Source: an uncultured Macromonas sp. (GTDB lineage Bacteria > Pseudomonadota > Gammaproteobacteria > Burkholderiales > Burkholderiaceae). Taken from it: 18,977 nt of DNA. Location: positions 1 to 18,977 of the forward strand of contig CAMLOF010000026.1 in NCBI GenBank assembly GCA_946481585.1, read 5' to 3'. A model generated the notes under the pieces. That model did not search any database. It worked only from the letters and a program-made list of their open reading frames with translations, and had not been told where the DNA came from. A program made the translations under genes and the position numbers. Positions 8,533 through 16,763 of the stretch are shown in pieces (the first letter of the stretch is position 1; the number at the start of each line of letters is the position of its first letter).

Positions 8533-8706
8533 ATGAGTGCAAGCAAGACCTGGATGTGCCTGATTTGTGGCTGGATCTACGATGAAGAGGCTGGTGCCCC
8601 TGACCATGGCATTGCGCCCGGTACCAAGTGGGAGGACGTTCCCATGAACTGGACCTGCCCCGAGTGCGGTGCCCGCAAGGAAGACTTCGAGATGGTCCAG
8701 CTCTGA
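8533..8706 (+). CDS. rubA: Rubredoxin
   Basis: A 57-residue one-iron electron carrier. Seen: two Cys-x-x-Cys knuckles, MCLICGWIYD (Cys9, Cys12) and WTCPECGARK (Cys42, Cys45), which bind one Fe in a tetrahedral site. Conserved aromatic and Pro residues lie between them (GTKWEDVPMNW, 30-40), and the tail is KEDFEMVQL. Length and spacing are exactly those of the small bacterial rubredoxins. The partner reductase and acceptor are not in the window. There is no good Shine-Dalgarno site before the ATG. It is divergent from thiD and ends 45 bp before pilG with no terminator between, so it probably heads the pilGHIJ-chpA transcript. Confidence 0.96.
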   Translation: MSASKTWMCLICGWIYDEEAGAPDHGIAPGTKWEDVPMNWTCPECGARKEDFEMVQL

Positions 8707-8751
8707 CGGAGCGGGCCCCGTAACAAACCACAAGCCAGGAGGCGCAGCGCG

Positions 8752-9174
8752 ATGGGTGACGAAAACACGGTTCCGCTGAAGATTCTGGTGGTTGACGACA
8801 GTCAGACCGTGCGCCGCAGCGCGCAGCTGTTCTTGCAGCAGGGCGGGCACGAGGTGCTCTTGGCCGAAGACGGGTTCGATGCCTTGGCCAAGATCCATGA
8901 TTTCGCTCCCGATCTCGTGTTTTGCGACATCCTCATGCCGCGTCTGGATGGTTACCAGACCTGCGCCATCATCAAGCGCAACCCCCACCATGCGCATGTG
9001 CCTGTCGTGATGCTCTCGTCCAAAGACGGTGTGTTCGACATCGCTCGTGGCCGCATGGCAGGCTCCCAGGAGCATCTCACCAAACCCTTCACGTCTGACC
9101 AGCTCTTGCAGGTGGTGAGCCGTTTTGTCCCGCGCCGGGCCGGTGAGCGCGAACCCACTGTTGCCGCTTCGTGA
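8752..9174 (+). CDS. pilG: Type IV pilus response regulator PilG
   Basis: A single-domain CheY-like receiver of the Pil-Chp system. In Pseudomonas PilG is phosphorylated by ChpA and promotes pilus extension and cAMP signalling. The product is 140 residues. Seen: acidic pocket Asp15-Asp16 in ILVVDDSQTVRRS, phospho-acceptor Asp59 in LVFCDILMPRLDGY, the switch Ser in VVMLSSKDG (Ser89/Ser90) and Lys111 in SQEHLTKPF. The run FDIARGRMAGSQEHLTKPF is typical of PilG and tells it from PilH. A strong AGGAGG (8737-8742) stands 9 nt before the ATG. It is followed by pilH. Confidence 0.93.
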   Translation: MGDENTVPLKILVVDDSQTVRRSAQLFLQQGGHEVLLAEDGFDALAKIHDFAPDLVFCDILMPRLDGYQTCAIIKRNPHHAHVPVVMLSSKDGVFDIARGRMAGSQEHLTKPFTSDQLLQVVSRFVPRRAGEREPTVAAS

Positions 9175-9188
9175 AAGGCCGCGCGAAC

Positions 9189-9557
9189 ATGGGTGCCGTC
9201 AAAGACATATTGGTAGTGGACGATTCCCGCACCGAGTTGGTTTTCCTCAAGGGGCTGCTCACGCGCAACGGGTACCACGTTCGCACCGCCGAAAACGCCG
9301 ATCAGGCCCTGCACCAGATTGGCGTGCAACTGCCTGACCTGATCCTCATGGACATCGTGATGCCCGGCACCAACGGCTTCCAGCTCACGCGAACCATCGC
9401 CCGACACCCTGAATACGGCAAGGTGCCCGTGTTCATCTGCTCCAGCAAGAACCAGGAAACCGACCGGGTATGGGGGCTGCGCCAAGGGGCAAAGGACTAC
9501 ATCACCAAGCCGGTGGACCCTGCGCAGTTGCTGGCCAAGATAGAAGCGATTGCCTGA
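9189..9557 (+). CDS. pilH: Type IV pilus response regulator PilH
   Basis: The second CheY-like receiver of the Pil-Chp system. In Pseudomonas PilH opposes PilG, favouring retraction and/or acting as a phosphate sink. From the ATG at 9189 it is 122 residues, as in other PilH proteins. Seen: Asp11-Asp12 in ILVVDDSRTE, phospho-acceptor Asp55 in LILMDIVMPGTNGF, Ser85/Ser86 in VFICSSKNQETD, and Lys107 in AKDYITKPVDP. The QETDRVWGLRQGAKDYITKPVD block is PilH-like. An in-frame GTG at 9171 overlaps the pilG stop, but the ATG gives the conserved N-terminus (MGAVKDILVVDDS), with AAAGG 10 nt upstream. The close spacing to pilG implies co-translation. Confidence 0.9.
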   Translation: MGAVKDILVVDDSRTELVFLKGLLTRNGYHVRTAENADQALHQIGVQLPDLILMDIVMPGTNGFQLTRTIARHPEYGKVPVFICSSKNQETDRVWGLRQGAKDYITKPVDPAQLLAKIEAIA

Positions 9558-9563
9558 GCGCCC

Positions 9564-10115
9564 ATGGCAACCCGAATCACTCTGTCCGATTTTCAGGCTG
9601 ATCTGGCCCGCAAGCTGGCCGATTCCGTGCATCGCCCCGTTGCAGCCGGTTGGCTGGGGGTGGCCTGGAAAGGGGTGCACGCCCTGTTGCCCTTGGCCCA
9701 TGCGGGTGAAATATTCAACCCTTCCGCCCTGCAGCGTTTGCCGCACACGCAGCCCTGGGCATTGGGTGTGGCCAGCCTTCGTGGCGGTTTGGCGGTGGTG
9801 GTGGACTGGGCTTCTTTCTTGGGGCTGGAGCCGAAAGCTTCCTGGCACCCCACCGAACTGGAAACGGTCTATTGGGTCAGCTTGAACCCGATGCTTGGCG
9901 TGGGCGCTGCCTTGTGTGCAGACCAGCTGCTGGGCCTCCGCGGGCCCTCGGATTTCCAAGCGGAGGCGGAGCCGCCACCGCACCCAGCTGTGCGCCAGAT
10001 GTGGCGTGACCGCAGCGGGCAGGTCTGGCATGAGCTGGATTTGGTCGTAATGGCGCAGTCGCCCGAATTTCTCGACCCTCGACTGCCGGCTTTCGCCGTG
10101 CAGGCGCCAGTATGA
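9564..10115 (+). CDS. pilI: CheW-like coupling protein PilI
   Basis: A 183-residue CheW-domain protein expected to link the receptor PilJ to the kinase ChpA in the cytoplasm. Seen: the N-terminal LSDFQADLARKLADS helix (8-22), then a CheW-like beta-barrel with WLGVAWKGVHALLPLAHAGEIF (30-51) and PWALGVASLRGGLAVVVDWASFLG (64-87), the usual LRG/VVD signatures of the coupling site. The C-terminal part (VRQMWRDRSGQVWHELDL) is also PilI-like. Length is close to Pseudomonas PilI (178). It starts 6 bp after pilH and ends 9 bp before pilJ. Confidence 0.9.
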   Translation: MATRITLSDFQADLARKLADSVHRPVAAGWLGVAWKGVHALLPLAHAGEIFNPSALQRLPHTQPWALGVASLRGGLAVVVDWASFLGLEPKASWHPTELETVYWVSLNPMLGVGAALCADQLLGLRGPSDFQAEAEPPPHPAVRQMWRDRSGQVWHELDLVVMAQSPEFLDPRLPAFAVQAPV

Positions 10116-10124
10116 GGAGCACCG

Positions 10125-11582
10125 ATGTTTGAGCAATTGCGCCGCCGCTTGACGCGCCCGCGCCAGGATCCACCGGCCTCGACCTTCGACTCCGTGGTCA
10201 GCGACATGGCCTCCACGCTGGGCGAATCCGAGTACGGCAGTGATCGCCTGTCCTCGCCATCCACGCTCGCGCCGCCCAGCCGCCCGCTGGAAATCCCGCC
10301 TTCCAAGGAAGCGGCCGCGGCGGCGCCTGGCCTGTCTGCGCCGCAGCGCTGGTGGTTGGCGGGCGTGGTGCTTTTTGTACTGCTGGCCGCTGGGCTGGCG
10401 CTGCTTGGTTGGAATCAAGGTGTTGCCGGTGCGATGAGTTGGGTGCCATTGTTGCTTCTGACACTGTCGCTGGTGTGCGCACTGGGGCTGGCGCGTGGGC
10501 TGGCGCATGCGGGCCGCGAGCGTCAACGGGAAGCAGAACGTGCCCGCACCGATGCCTTGGCCCAGGAAAAGGAGGCCAAGCGCATTAACGACGCCACGCA
10601 GGCGGCCATCTTGCGCCTCATGAACGAATTGCAGCTCGTGGCCGAGGGCGACCTGACCCAGCAGGCCACCGTCACCGAAGACATCACCGGCGCCATTGCC
10701 GACTCGGTCAACTACACGGTCGAAGAGTTGCGCAGCCTCGTCGGGCAGGTGCAGGGCTCGGCGCAGCGCGTGGCAGACACCACCAACCGCGTCGAAAACA
10801 CTTCGATTGAACTGCTTGCCGCCTCCACCGAGCAATTGCGCGAAATCCGCGAAACCGGGCAGGCGGTGCTGGACATGTCCTCCCGCATCACCCATGTGTC
10901 GGCGCAGGCCCAAGGCGCGGCAGATACGTCCCGTCAGGCGCTGCAGGCAGCGGAGTCCGGCGCCCGGGCGGTGCAGGACGCCATCGGCGGCATGAACACC
11001 ATCCGCGAGCAGATCCAGGACACCGCCAAACGCATCAAACGGCTGGGCGAGTCTTCGCAAGAGATTGGCGAGATCACCGAACTCATCTCCGACATCACCG
11101 AACAGACCAACGTGCTGGCGCTCAACGCCGCCATCCAGGCCGCCTCCGCTGGCGAGGCCGGGCGGGGTTTCTCGGTGGTTGCCGAAGAGGTTCAGCGCCT
11201 GGCAGAGCGTTCCGCAGACGCTACCCGCCAGATCGCCACGCTGGTGCGTGCCATACAGGCCGATACGCAGGACGCCGTGCTGGCCATGGAACGCTCCACC
11301 CGCGAAGTGGTGGAAGGCACGCGCCTGTCTGACAACGCTGGAGCCGCGCTGGCTGACATCGACCGCCTGTCCAGGCAGGTAGCCGAGTTGATCGAACAGA
11401 TTGCCAGTTCCGCTTCGCGTGAGGCCGAGCTTGCCGGGCAGACCGCTGGCAATATCCAGCACATCTTTGCCGTCACAGAGCAAACGGGTGAGGGCACACG
11501 CTCCACGGTCCAGCAGGTGCGTGAACTCTCCCGGGTTGCCGACGAACTGCGCCAGTCGGTCGCTCGCTTCAAGATTGCCTGA
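10125..11582 (+). CDS. pilJ: Methyl-accepting chemoreceptor PilJ, lacking the periplasmic sensor domain
   Basis: The inner-membrane receptor of the Pil-Chp system that controls ChpA through its cytoplasmic coiled coil. Seen: a ~75-residue Pro/Ser-rich cytoplasmic N-terminus, membrane helix 1 (about 76-96), a loop of only ~9 residues (WNQGVAGAM), membrane helix 2 (about 106-125), a basic stop-transfer ([12 protein letters not shown]), a HAMP-like region (about 150-208), and a long MCP signalling coiled coil with the kinase-contacting tip [33 protein letters not shown] split around Glu343-Gly346. At 485 residues it is about 200 shorter than Pseudomonas PilJ (682), and the missing part corresponds to the periplasmic PilJ domains. 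There is no CheR-tethering pentapeptide at the C-terminus. GAGGAGC (10113-10119) precedes the ATG. It lies 9 bp after pilI and 6 bp before chpA. Confidence 0.9.
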   Translation: MFEQLRRRLTRPRQDPPASTFDSVVSDMASTLGESEYGSDRLSSPSTLAPPSRPLEIPPSKEAAAAAPGLSAPQRWWLAGVVLFVLLAAGLALLGWNQGVAGAMSWVPLLLLTLSLVCALGLARGLAHAGRERQREAERARTDALAQEKEAKRINDATQAAILRLMNELQLVAEGDLTQQATVTEDITGAIADSVNYTVEELRSLVGQVQGSAQRVADTTNRVENTSIELLAASTEQLREIRETGQAVLDMSSRITHVSAQAQGAADTSRQALQAAESGARAVQDAIGGMNTIREQIQDTAKRIKRLGESSQEIGEITELISDITEQTNVLALNAAIQAASAGEAGRGFSVVAEEVQRLAERSADATRQIATLVRAIQADTQDAVLAMERSTREVVEGTRLSDNAGAALADIDRLSRQVAELIEQIASSASREAELAGQTAGNIQHIFAVTEQTGEGTRSTVQQVRELSRVADELRQSVARFKIA

Positions 11583-11588
11583 CGCCGC

Positions 11589-14500
11589 ATGAGCGCCGCA
11601 CATACCCCCCGCGACCTTGGCCCCCTTGCCTGGGTGATGGACGAGTTGCGCGCAACGCTGCAGACTGCTGTCGAGGCGGTCAGCAGCTACGTCAAGGACA
11701 ACGACGAAGCCCGTGCCACCGATCTGGCCGAGGTGGATTCCACCGCTCTGCGCATGCTTCGCCAGCAATTGCACCAGGCCGTGGGTGCGCTGGAGATGGT
11801 GGAGCTGTCGCAAGCCGCCTTGGTGTTGCGTGCTCTTGAATCGGCTACGCAGCGCATGGTGCAAAAACCTGCCGTGGCCACAGCAGAGGCGGCGGCTCAG
11901 GTGGAGCGCGGCGCTCGTACCTTGATTGATTACCTGGAAAGGGTGGTGCGCCAGCGGCCCGTGTCTGCCCTGGCGCTGTTCCCCACTTACCGTGATTGGC
12001 AGACCATTGCGGGTGCTGATCGCATCCATCCCTCAGACCTTTGGGAAGGCCTGGAGTCTTCGGCGAGCGTTGAGCCACCTGAGGGCAAGGCCTACCAGCC
12101 TGGGCCGCAAGTGCGTGCCCATCTGGACCGCCTGGTCCTTCACCTCGTCAAAGATGCCAATCTCCAGGCGGCAGTACCTCTCGCTCAGCTTTGCGCAGGG
12201 TTGTGCCGCGGGGCAGGTGAGCCTGCGGTGCGTCAGTTCTGGTTCGCTGCCGCAGCTTACTTTGAAGCAGCGTCTCAGGGCTTGCTTCCCGCCGACTTGT
12301 ATGTCAAGCGCGCGGCCTCGCGGGTGCTGCTGCAATACGCAGCGCTCGTGCAGGGCAACCTGCAGGGTGTTGCGCAGTTGACGCAAGATCTGCTGTTCTT
12401 CGCATCCCAGGCGGTACCGCCAGAATCTCCCACAGGCGAAGTCACCCCTTGCCTGCGTTTGCTCTGGCAGGTCAATGGCTGGACAAGCACCGGCGTGTGG
12501 GACTACCAGTCCCCAGTTCTGGGTGCGGTTGATCCTTTGCTGCTTGACCGCTTGCGTGACGCAATAGCGGCTGCGCAGCGCGCTTGGGCTTCTCGTGCAG
12601 ACAGCGATGGCAGTGCGTTCATCCCCGGGGCAGGTTTGAGCGATCTGGCGGCTGCATTGCGTGCAGCGCATCCGCCCAGCGAGCCGCTTGCCAGCGCTTG
12701 GGAGCAAGTGGCCCGATCGGTAGACGCCGCAGGTTCTGCGTCCTTGGCACCGGCTTTGGCGCTCGAAGTGGCCAATGGACTCTTGTTCCTTAACGCCACG
12801 TTTGAGGACTTTGATCCTCTGGACACGACCCTGGTCCAACGGTATGGCGAACTTGCTCACCGTCTGGAAGGTGTCTTGGCAGGCAACCCCATACCGGAGC
12901 CAACGTCCTGGATGGCAGGCGTCTACCAGCGCCTGAGTGAGCAGCAGACTCTGGGGCAAGTCGTCGCACGCCTACAGGCTGAACGTGCAGAACTCGAGTC
13001 TGTTCTGGACGCGTTTTTCCGCCGCCCTGAGCAGCCAACCCTTCAAGCCTTGAATGGTCAAACCGAGCGCCTGGATGCCATGCGCGGTGTGGCCGTGATG
13101 CTGGGCCTGCCTGCGGCCGCACGCGCGCTGGAGGAAGTGCGGCGTCAGGTGCATGAGTGGCTGACCAGGGAAAGCCTTCCTGATGCGGGCGAACTCGCTC
13201 AGGCCTTTGCCGTCGTTGCCCCCAACCTGAGTGGTTTGGGGTGGTTGTTCGACACCCTGGCGCGCCAGCCAGATTTGGCCCGCGCTCAATTCCAGTTCGA
13301 CGAAGCAACGCATACCCTGCGTTCCCAGCTGCAGCCGGACGAGCCCCTGGTCATCACCCCGCCTGCTGCCATATCAGCTCTGCAGGATGAGGCTGAAAGC
13401 GTTGATGGCAGCGAGACTGCACAGACCCCAGCGCATGAAGCCATTGAGAACACGCCCCAAGACGAAGATGACGAAGGCGAACTGCTCGACATCTTCCTCA
13501 ATGAAGCGCGTGAGGTGTTTACTCAGGCAGAGCAAGCCTTGCGGGCACTGCGCGACGCGCCCGGCAGCCTGCCGGACCTGACCGCGCTGCGCAGGGGCTT
13601 CCACACCCTCAAAGGCAGCGCGCGCATGGTGGGCCTGGCCGATTTTGGCGAGGCAGCTTGGGCCATGGAGCAACTGCTCAACAGTTGGCTTGCCGATCAA
13701 ACGCCAGCCACGTCAGAGCTGCTGGAGCTGTGCACGCAAGCACTGGAAGGCATGACAGCCTGGGTGGATTCGCTCAGCATCGGCGAGGCGGGCCTGCATG
13801 ATGCGAGCGTCTTCCGCCGCAGTGCCGATGCCATGCGCCTCGAGGGCAAATATCTACCGCTCTCTGGAGACACTGGCCAGCCCGAACCAGAGCCTGAACC
13901 CGAACCCGAGCCGCCATTGCTGGACGAGGCGGTCAAGGTCGTGGGGCCGCTGTGCATCGATCTGGAGCTTTACAACGTCTTCCTCAACGAAGCCGACGAA
14001 TGGTCTCGCCGTCTGAGCCAGACCCTTGCCGAGTGGGCGTTGGAGCCGGACACCGCGCTGCCCGCGAACGCATCGCCTCTGGCGCATTCGCTTGCCGGTG
14101 GTTCGGCCACTGTCGGGTACACCGGGCTCTCTTCGTTGGCGCGTGCCATCGAACATGCACTGGACCGGATCGCGGCGCAGGAGTCAGCCGTGGGCCCTGG
14201 CCGTCTGCTGCCAGACGACGTTGCACTGCTCGTCAAGGCGTCGGAGGAGGCACGTCACCTTCTGCACCAGTTTGCAGCAGGCTTCCTGCGCGAACCCCAC
14301 CCGGAGACCCTGGAACTGCTGGCCCACATGGCAACTGCGCCAGTGCCAATGCCTGCGCCGGTGCCCGAGCCCGTATTCGAGCCACAACCAGTAGAGCCAC
14401 CTTCCGCGCCGCAGCCCGTACCGTCCGAGTCTGCCTCCGTCGATCGCCTGGATGCCGACCTCTTCACGGTATTTGAAGACGAAGCACAGGAGCTGCTGCC

Positions 14501-16763
14501 ACGCATGGCATCGGCCATGCGCCAATGGATCGGGCGGCCCGACAACACCAGTGCTCGTACCGAAGTTCTGCGCAACTTGCACACCTTCAAGGGCAGCGCA
14601 CGCCTTGCTGGCGCCCTTCGTCTGGGTGACATGGCCCACCAGCTTGAAACTGAAGTGCTGGCCCAGCCAGAACCTCTCACTGGCGGCGCATCACAACTCA
14701 AGCCCTTGCAGGTTGCGCTGGACTCGATCATCGAACGATTCGATGACCTGCGAACCACCTTTGCCGCACCCGAGCACGTTCCTGCGCCAGGAGTCGAAGG
14801 TATTCAGTGGCAAGCGCCGGAGGGCCAGGTCGCACCCGTCGCGGCAGCGGCTTACCAACCGGCGCCCCTTTCACCTGTCGTTCCCGTTTCCGTCGCGCCC
14901 CAGCCAGCGGTGCGGGTGCGTGCCGAGCTGCTAGATCAGCTCATGCTCCAGACCGGCGACGTGATGCTCACGCGCAACCGGCTTGAGAACGACATCCGCT
15001 CGCTGCGACAGTCGTTCAAGGACATGAGCGGCAACATCGAACGTCTGCGCCACCAGTTGCGTGATCTCGAAATCCAGACCGAGACGCAAATGCAGACCCG
15101 CCTCGTGCACACCCGGGAAAGCGAAACCACGTTCGATCCGCTCGAGTTCGACCGCTACACCCGTGTGCAAGAACTCACCCGTCTGCTGGCCGAGTCCGTC
15201 AATGACGTTGCCACCGTTCAGCACCACCTGCAGCGCGCGGTCGAAGGTGCGGAGGGCAACTTGGCCATGCAGGCCAGGCAAACGCGCGACTTGCAGCGCG
15301 ATCTGTTGCGCACCCGCCTGGTCGCTTTTGATGTGCTCGCCGAGCGCCTGCACCGCGTGCTTCGCCAGACTGCAGAGCTTCTTGGTAAACAGGTTCACCT
15401 GGATATTGAAGGCGCAGAAATCGAAGTCGACCGCGGCGTGCTGGATCGCCTCACTCCTGCGCTCGAACACCTGTTGCGCAACGCCGTTGTGCACGGCATA
15501 GAGTCTGGGCCGCAACGCCTGCAGTCCGGCAAACCTGCTCAAGGCCGAGTCAGTATCGATCTGAAACAAAGCGGCAACGATCTGGAGCTGACTCTTGTCG
15601 ATGACGGCGCAGGCCTGGACCTGACTGTTCTGCGTGCCAAGGCCGAGGCAGCAGGCGTGCCGCTGCCCGACGGCCCATTGAACGACAACGACGCCTCTCG
15701 TTGCATCTTTGCGCCCGGTGTCAGTACCGCAGAATCCGTCACTGAACTCGCGGGCCGAGGCATCGGTCTGGATGTCGTTCGCAGCGAGGTCCTTGGCCTG
15801 GGCGGTCGTATCGAATATTTCCGTCCGCAGTCTGGTGGCACCGGTTTCCGCATAGTCGTGCCCCTCACCACCGCTGTCACGCAAATTGTGCTTTTGCGTG
15901 TTGGTGATTTCACATTCGGCGTGCCTGCGCCGTGGGTAGAGGCCGTGCGCCGTTCCCACGCCCCAGAACTCACTGCGGCCTACGTCAGCGGTCAGTGGCG
16001 TGATGGCGAGCACCTCATGCCCTTCTATTGGGCAGGTGCCTTGCTCGCCCTATCGGTCGAGAGCAACGACCCCAGTGCCCACGAGGCGCGCAGCTGGCCA
16101 GTGTTGGAGTTCCACAGCGCTGGTCAACGGGTGGCGTGGCACGTTGATGAGGTGCTTGGCCATCAGGAGGTAGTCGTCAAGCCTCTTGGACCACAACTGG
16201 CTCGGCTTCCCGGCCTGGCCGGGGCCACCGTTCTGGCCTCAGGAGCCGTGGCGTTGATCTACAACCCCGTGGCGCTCGCGTCCCTGTACGGGGGCGCGGC
16301 GCGCGCATGGGTTCGCGCACAGCGTGCCCAGGGTGCCCAGCAAGGCAAACCTACGAGCATCGCAGGGCATGGCACCGGTCAGGCACCCTTGGTATTGGTC
16401 GTCGACGACTCCATCACCGTGCGCCGGGTCACGCAACGCCTGCTCAAGCGCGAAGGCTATCGCGTTGCGCTGGCCACAGACGGCGAACAGGCGCTCGAAC
16501 GGCTGCATGAAGAAATGCCGGTCGTCGTTCTCTGCGACATTGAAATGCCGCGCATGGACGGCTTCGAGTTCGTACGCCACCTGCGCAGTGAGCCGCGCTG
16601 GATGGACCTCCCCGTCGTCATGATCACCTCCCGCTTGGCAGACAAGCATCGCGAACACGCGCAATCCATGGGTGTGGACCACTACCTGGGCAAACCCTAT
16701 TCCGAAGAAGAGTTGCTCGGCCTCGTCGCGGCTTACGCTCGTCTTGCGCCCGCCGCCGGTTGA
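11589..16763 (+). CDS. chpA: Hybrid multi-Hpt chemosensory histidine kinase ChpA (PilL)
   Basis: The central CheA-type kinase of the Pil-Chp system, 1724 residues, passing phosphate to PilG/PilH. Order seen: an N-terminal FimL/ChpA-like region (1-580) with a degenerate Hpt (His62 in LHQAVGAL) and a second one with Asp496 in place of His (LDAMRGVAVMLG); three Hpt repeats with His672 (FHTLKGSARMVG), His833 (AHSLAGGSATVG) and His998 (LHTFKGSARLAG); Pro-rich linkers (765-777, 918-946); dimerization helices (about 1108-1260); an HATPase domain with N-box His1294/Asn1298, DDGAG (1338-1342) and GRGIGLDV (1389-1396); a CheW-like domain (about 1427-1570); and a C-terminal receiver with Asp1606/1607, phospho-Asp1650 (VVLCDIEMPRMDG), Thr1680 and Lys1702. 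Pseudomonas ChpA is longer (~2,470) with more Hpt modules. It starts 6 bp after pilJ. Its stop abuts that of phrB with no terminator. Confidence 0.95.
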   Translation: MSAAHTPRDLGPLAWVMDELRATLQTAVEAVSSYVKDNDEARATDLAEVDSTALRMLRQQLHQAVGALEMVELSQAALVLRALESATQRMVQKPAVATAEAAAQVERGARTLIDYLERVVRQRPVSALALFPTYRDWQTIAGADRIHPSDLWEGLESSASVEPPEGKAYQPGPQVRAHLDRLVLHLVKDANLQAAVPLAQLCAGLCRGAGEPAVRQFWFAAAAYFEAASQGLLPADLYVKRAASRVLLQYAALVQGNLQGVAQLTQDLLFFASQAVPPESPTGEVTPCLRLLWQVNGWTSTGVWDYQSPVLGAVDPLLLDRLRDAIAAAQRAWASRADSDGSAFIPGAGLSDLAAALRAAHPPSEPLASAWEQVARSVDAAGSASLAPALALEVANGLLFLNATFEDFDPLDTTLVQRYGELAHRLEGVLAGNPIPEPTSWMAGVYQRLSEQQTLGQVVARLQAERAELESVLDAFFRRPEQPTLQALNGQTERLDAMRGVAVMLGLPAAARALEEVRRQVHEWLTRESLPDAGELAQAFAVVAPNLSGLGWLFDTLARQPDLARAQFQFDEATHTLRSQLQPDEPLVITPPAAISALQDEAESVDGSETAQTPAHEAIENTPQDEDDEGELLDIFLNEAREVFTQAEQALRALRDAPGSLPDLTALRRGFHTLKGSARMVGLADFGEAAWAMEQLLNSWLADQTPATSELLELCTQALEGMTAWVDSLSIGEAGLHDASVFRRSADAMRLEGKYLPLSGDTGQPEPEPEPEPEPPLLDEAVKVVGPLCIDLELYNVFLNEADEWSRRLSQTLAEWALEPDTALPANASPLAHSLAGGSATVGYTGLSSLARAIEHALDRIAAQESAVGPGRLLPDDVALLVKASEEARHLLHQFAAGFLREPHPETLELLAHMATAPVPMPAPVPEPVFEPQPVEPPSAPQPVPSESASVDRLDADLFTVFEDEAQELLPRMASAMRQWIGRPDNTSARTEVLRNLHTFKGSARLAGALRLGDMAHQLETEVLAQPEPLTGGASQLKPLQVALDSIIERFDDLRTTFAAPEHVPAPGVEGIQWQAPEGQVAPVAAAAYQPAPLSPVVPVSVAPQPAVRVRAELLDQLMLQTGDVMLTRNRLENDIRSLRQSFKDMSGNIERLRHQLRDLEIQTETQMQTRLVHTRESETTFDPLEFDRYTRVQELTRLLAESVNDVATVQHHLQRAVEGAEGNLAMQARQTRDLQRDLLRTRLVAFDVLAERLHRVLRQTAELLGKQVHLDIEGAEIEVDRGVLDRLTPALEHLLRNAVVHGIESGPQRLQSGKPAQGRVSIDLKQSGNDLELTLVDDGAGLDLTVLRAKAEAAGVPLPDGPLNDNDASRCIFAPGVSTAESVTELAGRGIGLDVVRSEVLGLGGRIEYFRPQSGGTGFRIVVPLTTAVTQIVLLRVGDFTFGVPAPWVEAVRRSHAPELTAAYVSGQWRDGEHLMPFYWAGALLALSVESNDPSAHEARSWPVLEFHSAGQRVAWHVDEVLGHQEVVVKPLGPQLARLPGLAGATVLASGAVALIYNPVALASLYGGAARAWVRAQRAQGAQQGKPTSIAGHGTGQAPLVLVVDDSITVRRVTQRLLKREGYRVALATDGEQALERLHEEMPVVVLCDIEMPRMDGFEFVRHLRSEPRWMDLPVVMITSRLADKHREHAQSMGVDHYLGKPYSEEELLGLVAAYARLAPAAG

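Noticed and set aside
9171..9188. GTG at 9171 overlapping the pilG stop as the start of pilH
   Set aside because: It adds six non-conserved residues; the ATG at 9189 gives the standard PilH N-terminus. The GTG cannot be excluded without proteomics.
8952..12029. Very long (1025-codon) open frame on the minus strand opposite pilH-pilI-pilJ and the start of chpA
   Set aside because: It lies antisense to four well-recognised genes; its product has low-complexity Gln/His/Gly-rich composition typical of antisense reading of GC-rich DNA, and no family features.
13881..13919. Short tandem Glu-Pro repeat in chpA as a possible mobile or unstable repeat
   Set aside because: It is an in-frame Pro/Glu linker between two Hpt modules, a common feature of multi-Hpt kinases; the repeat is short and imperfect.
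14931..16013. 360-codon minus-strand open frame inside chpA
   Set aside because: Antisense to the conserved kinase core of chpA; no domain features.
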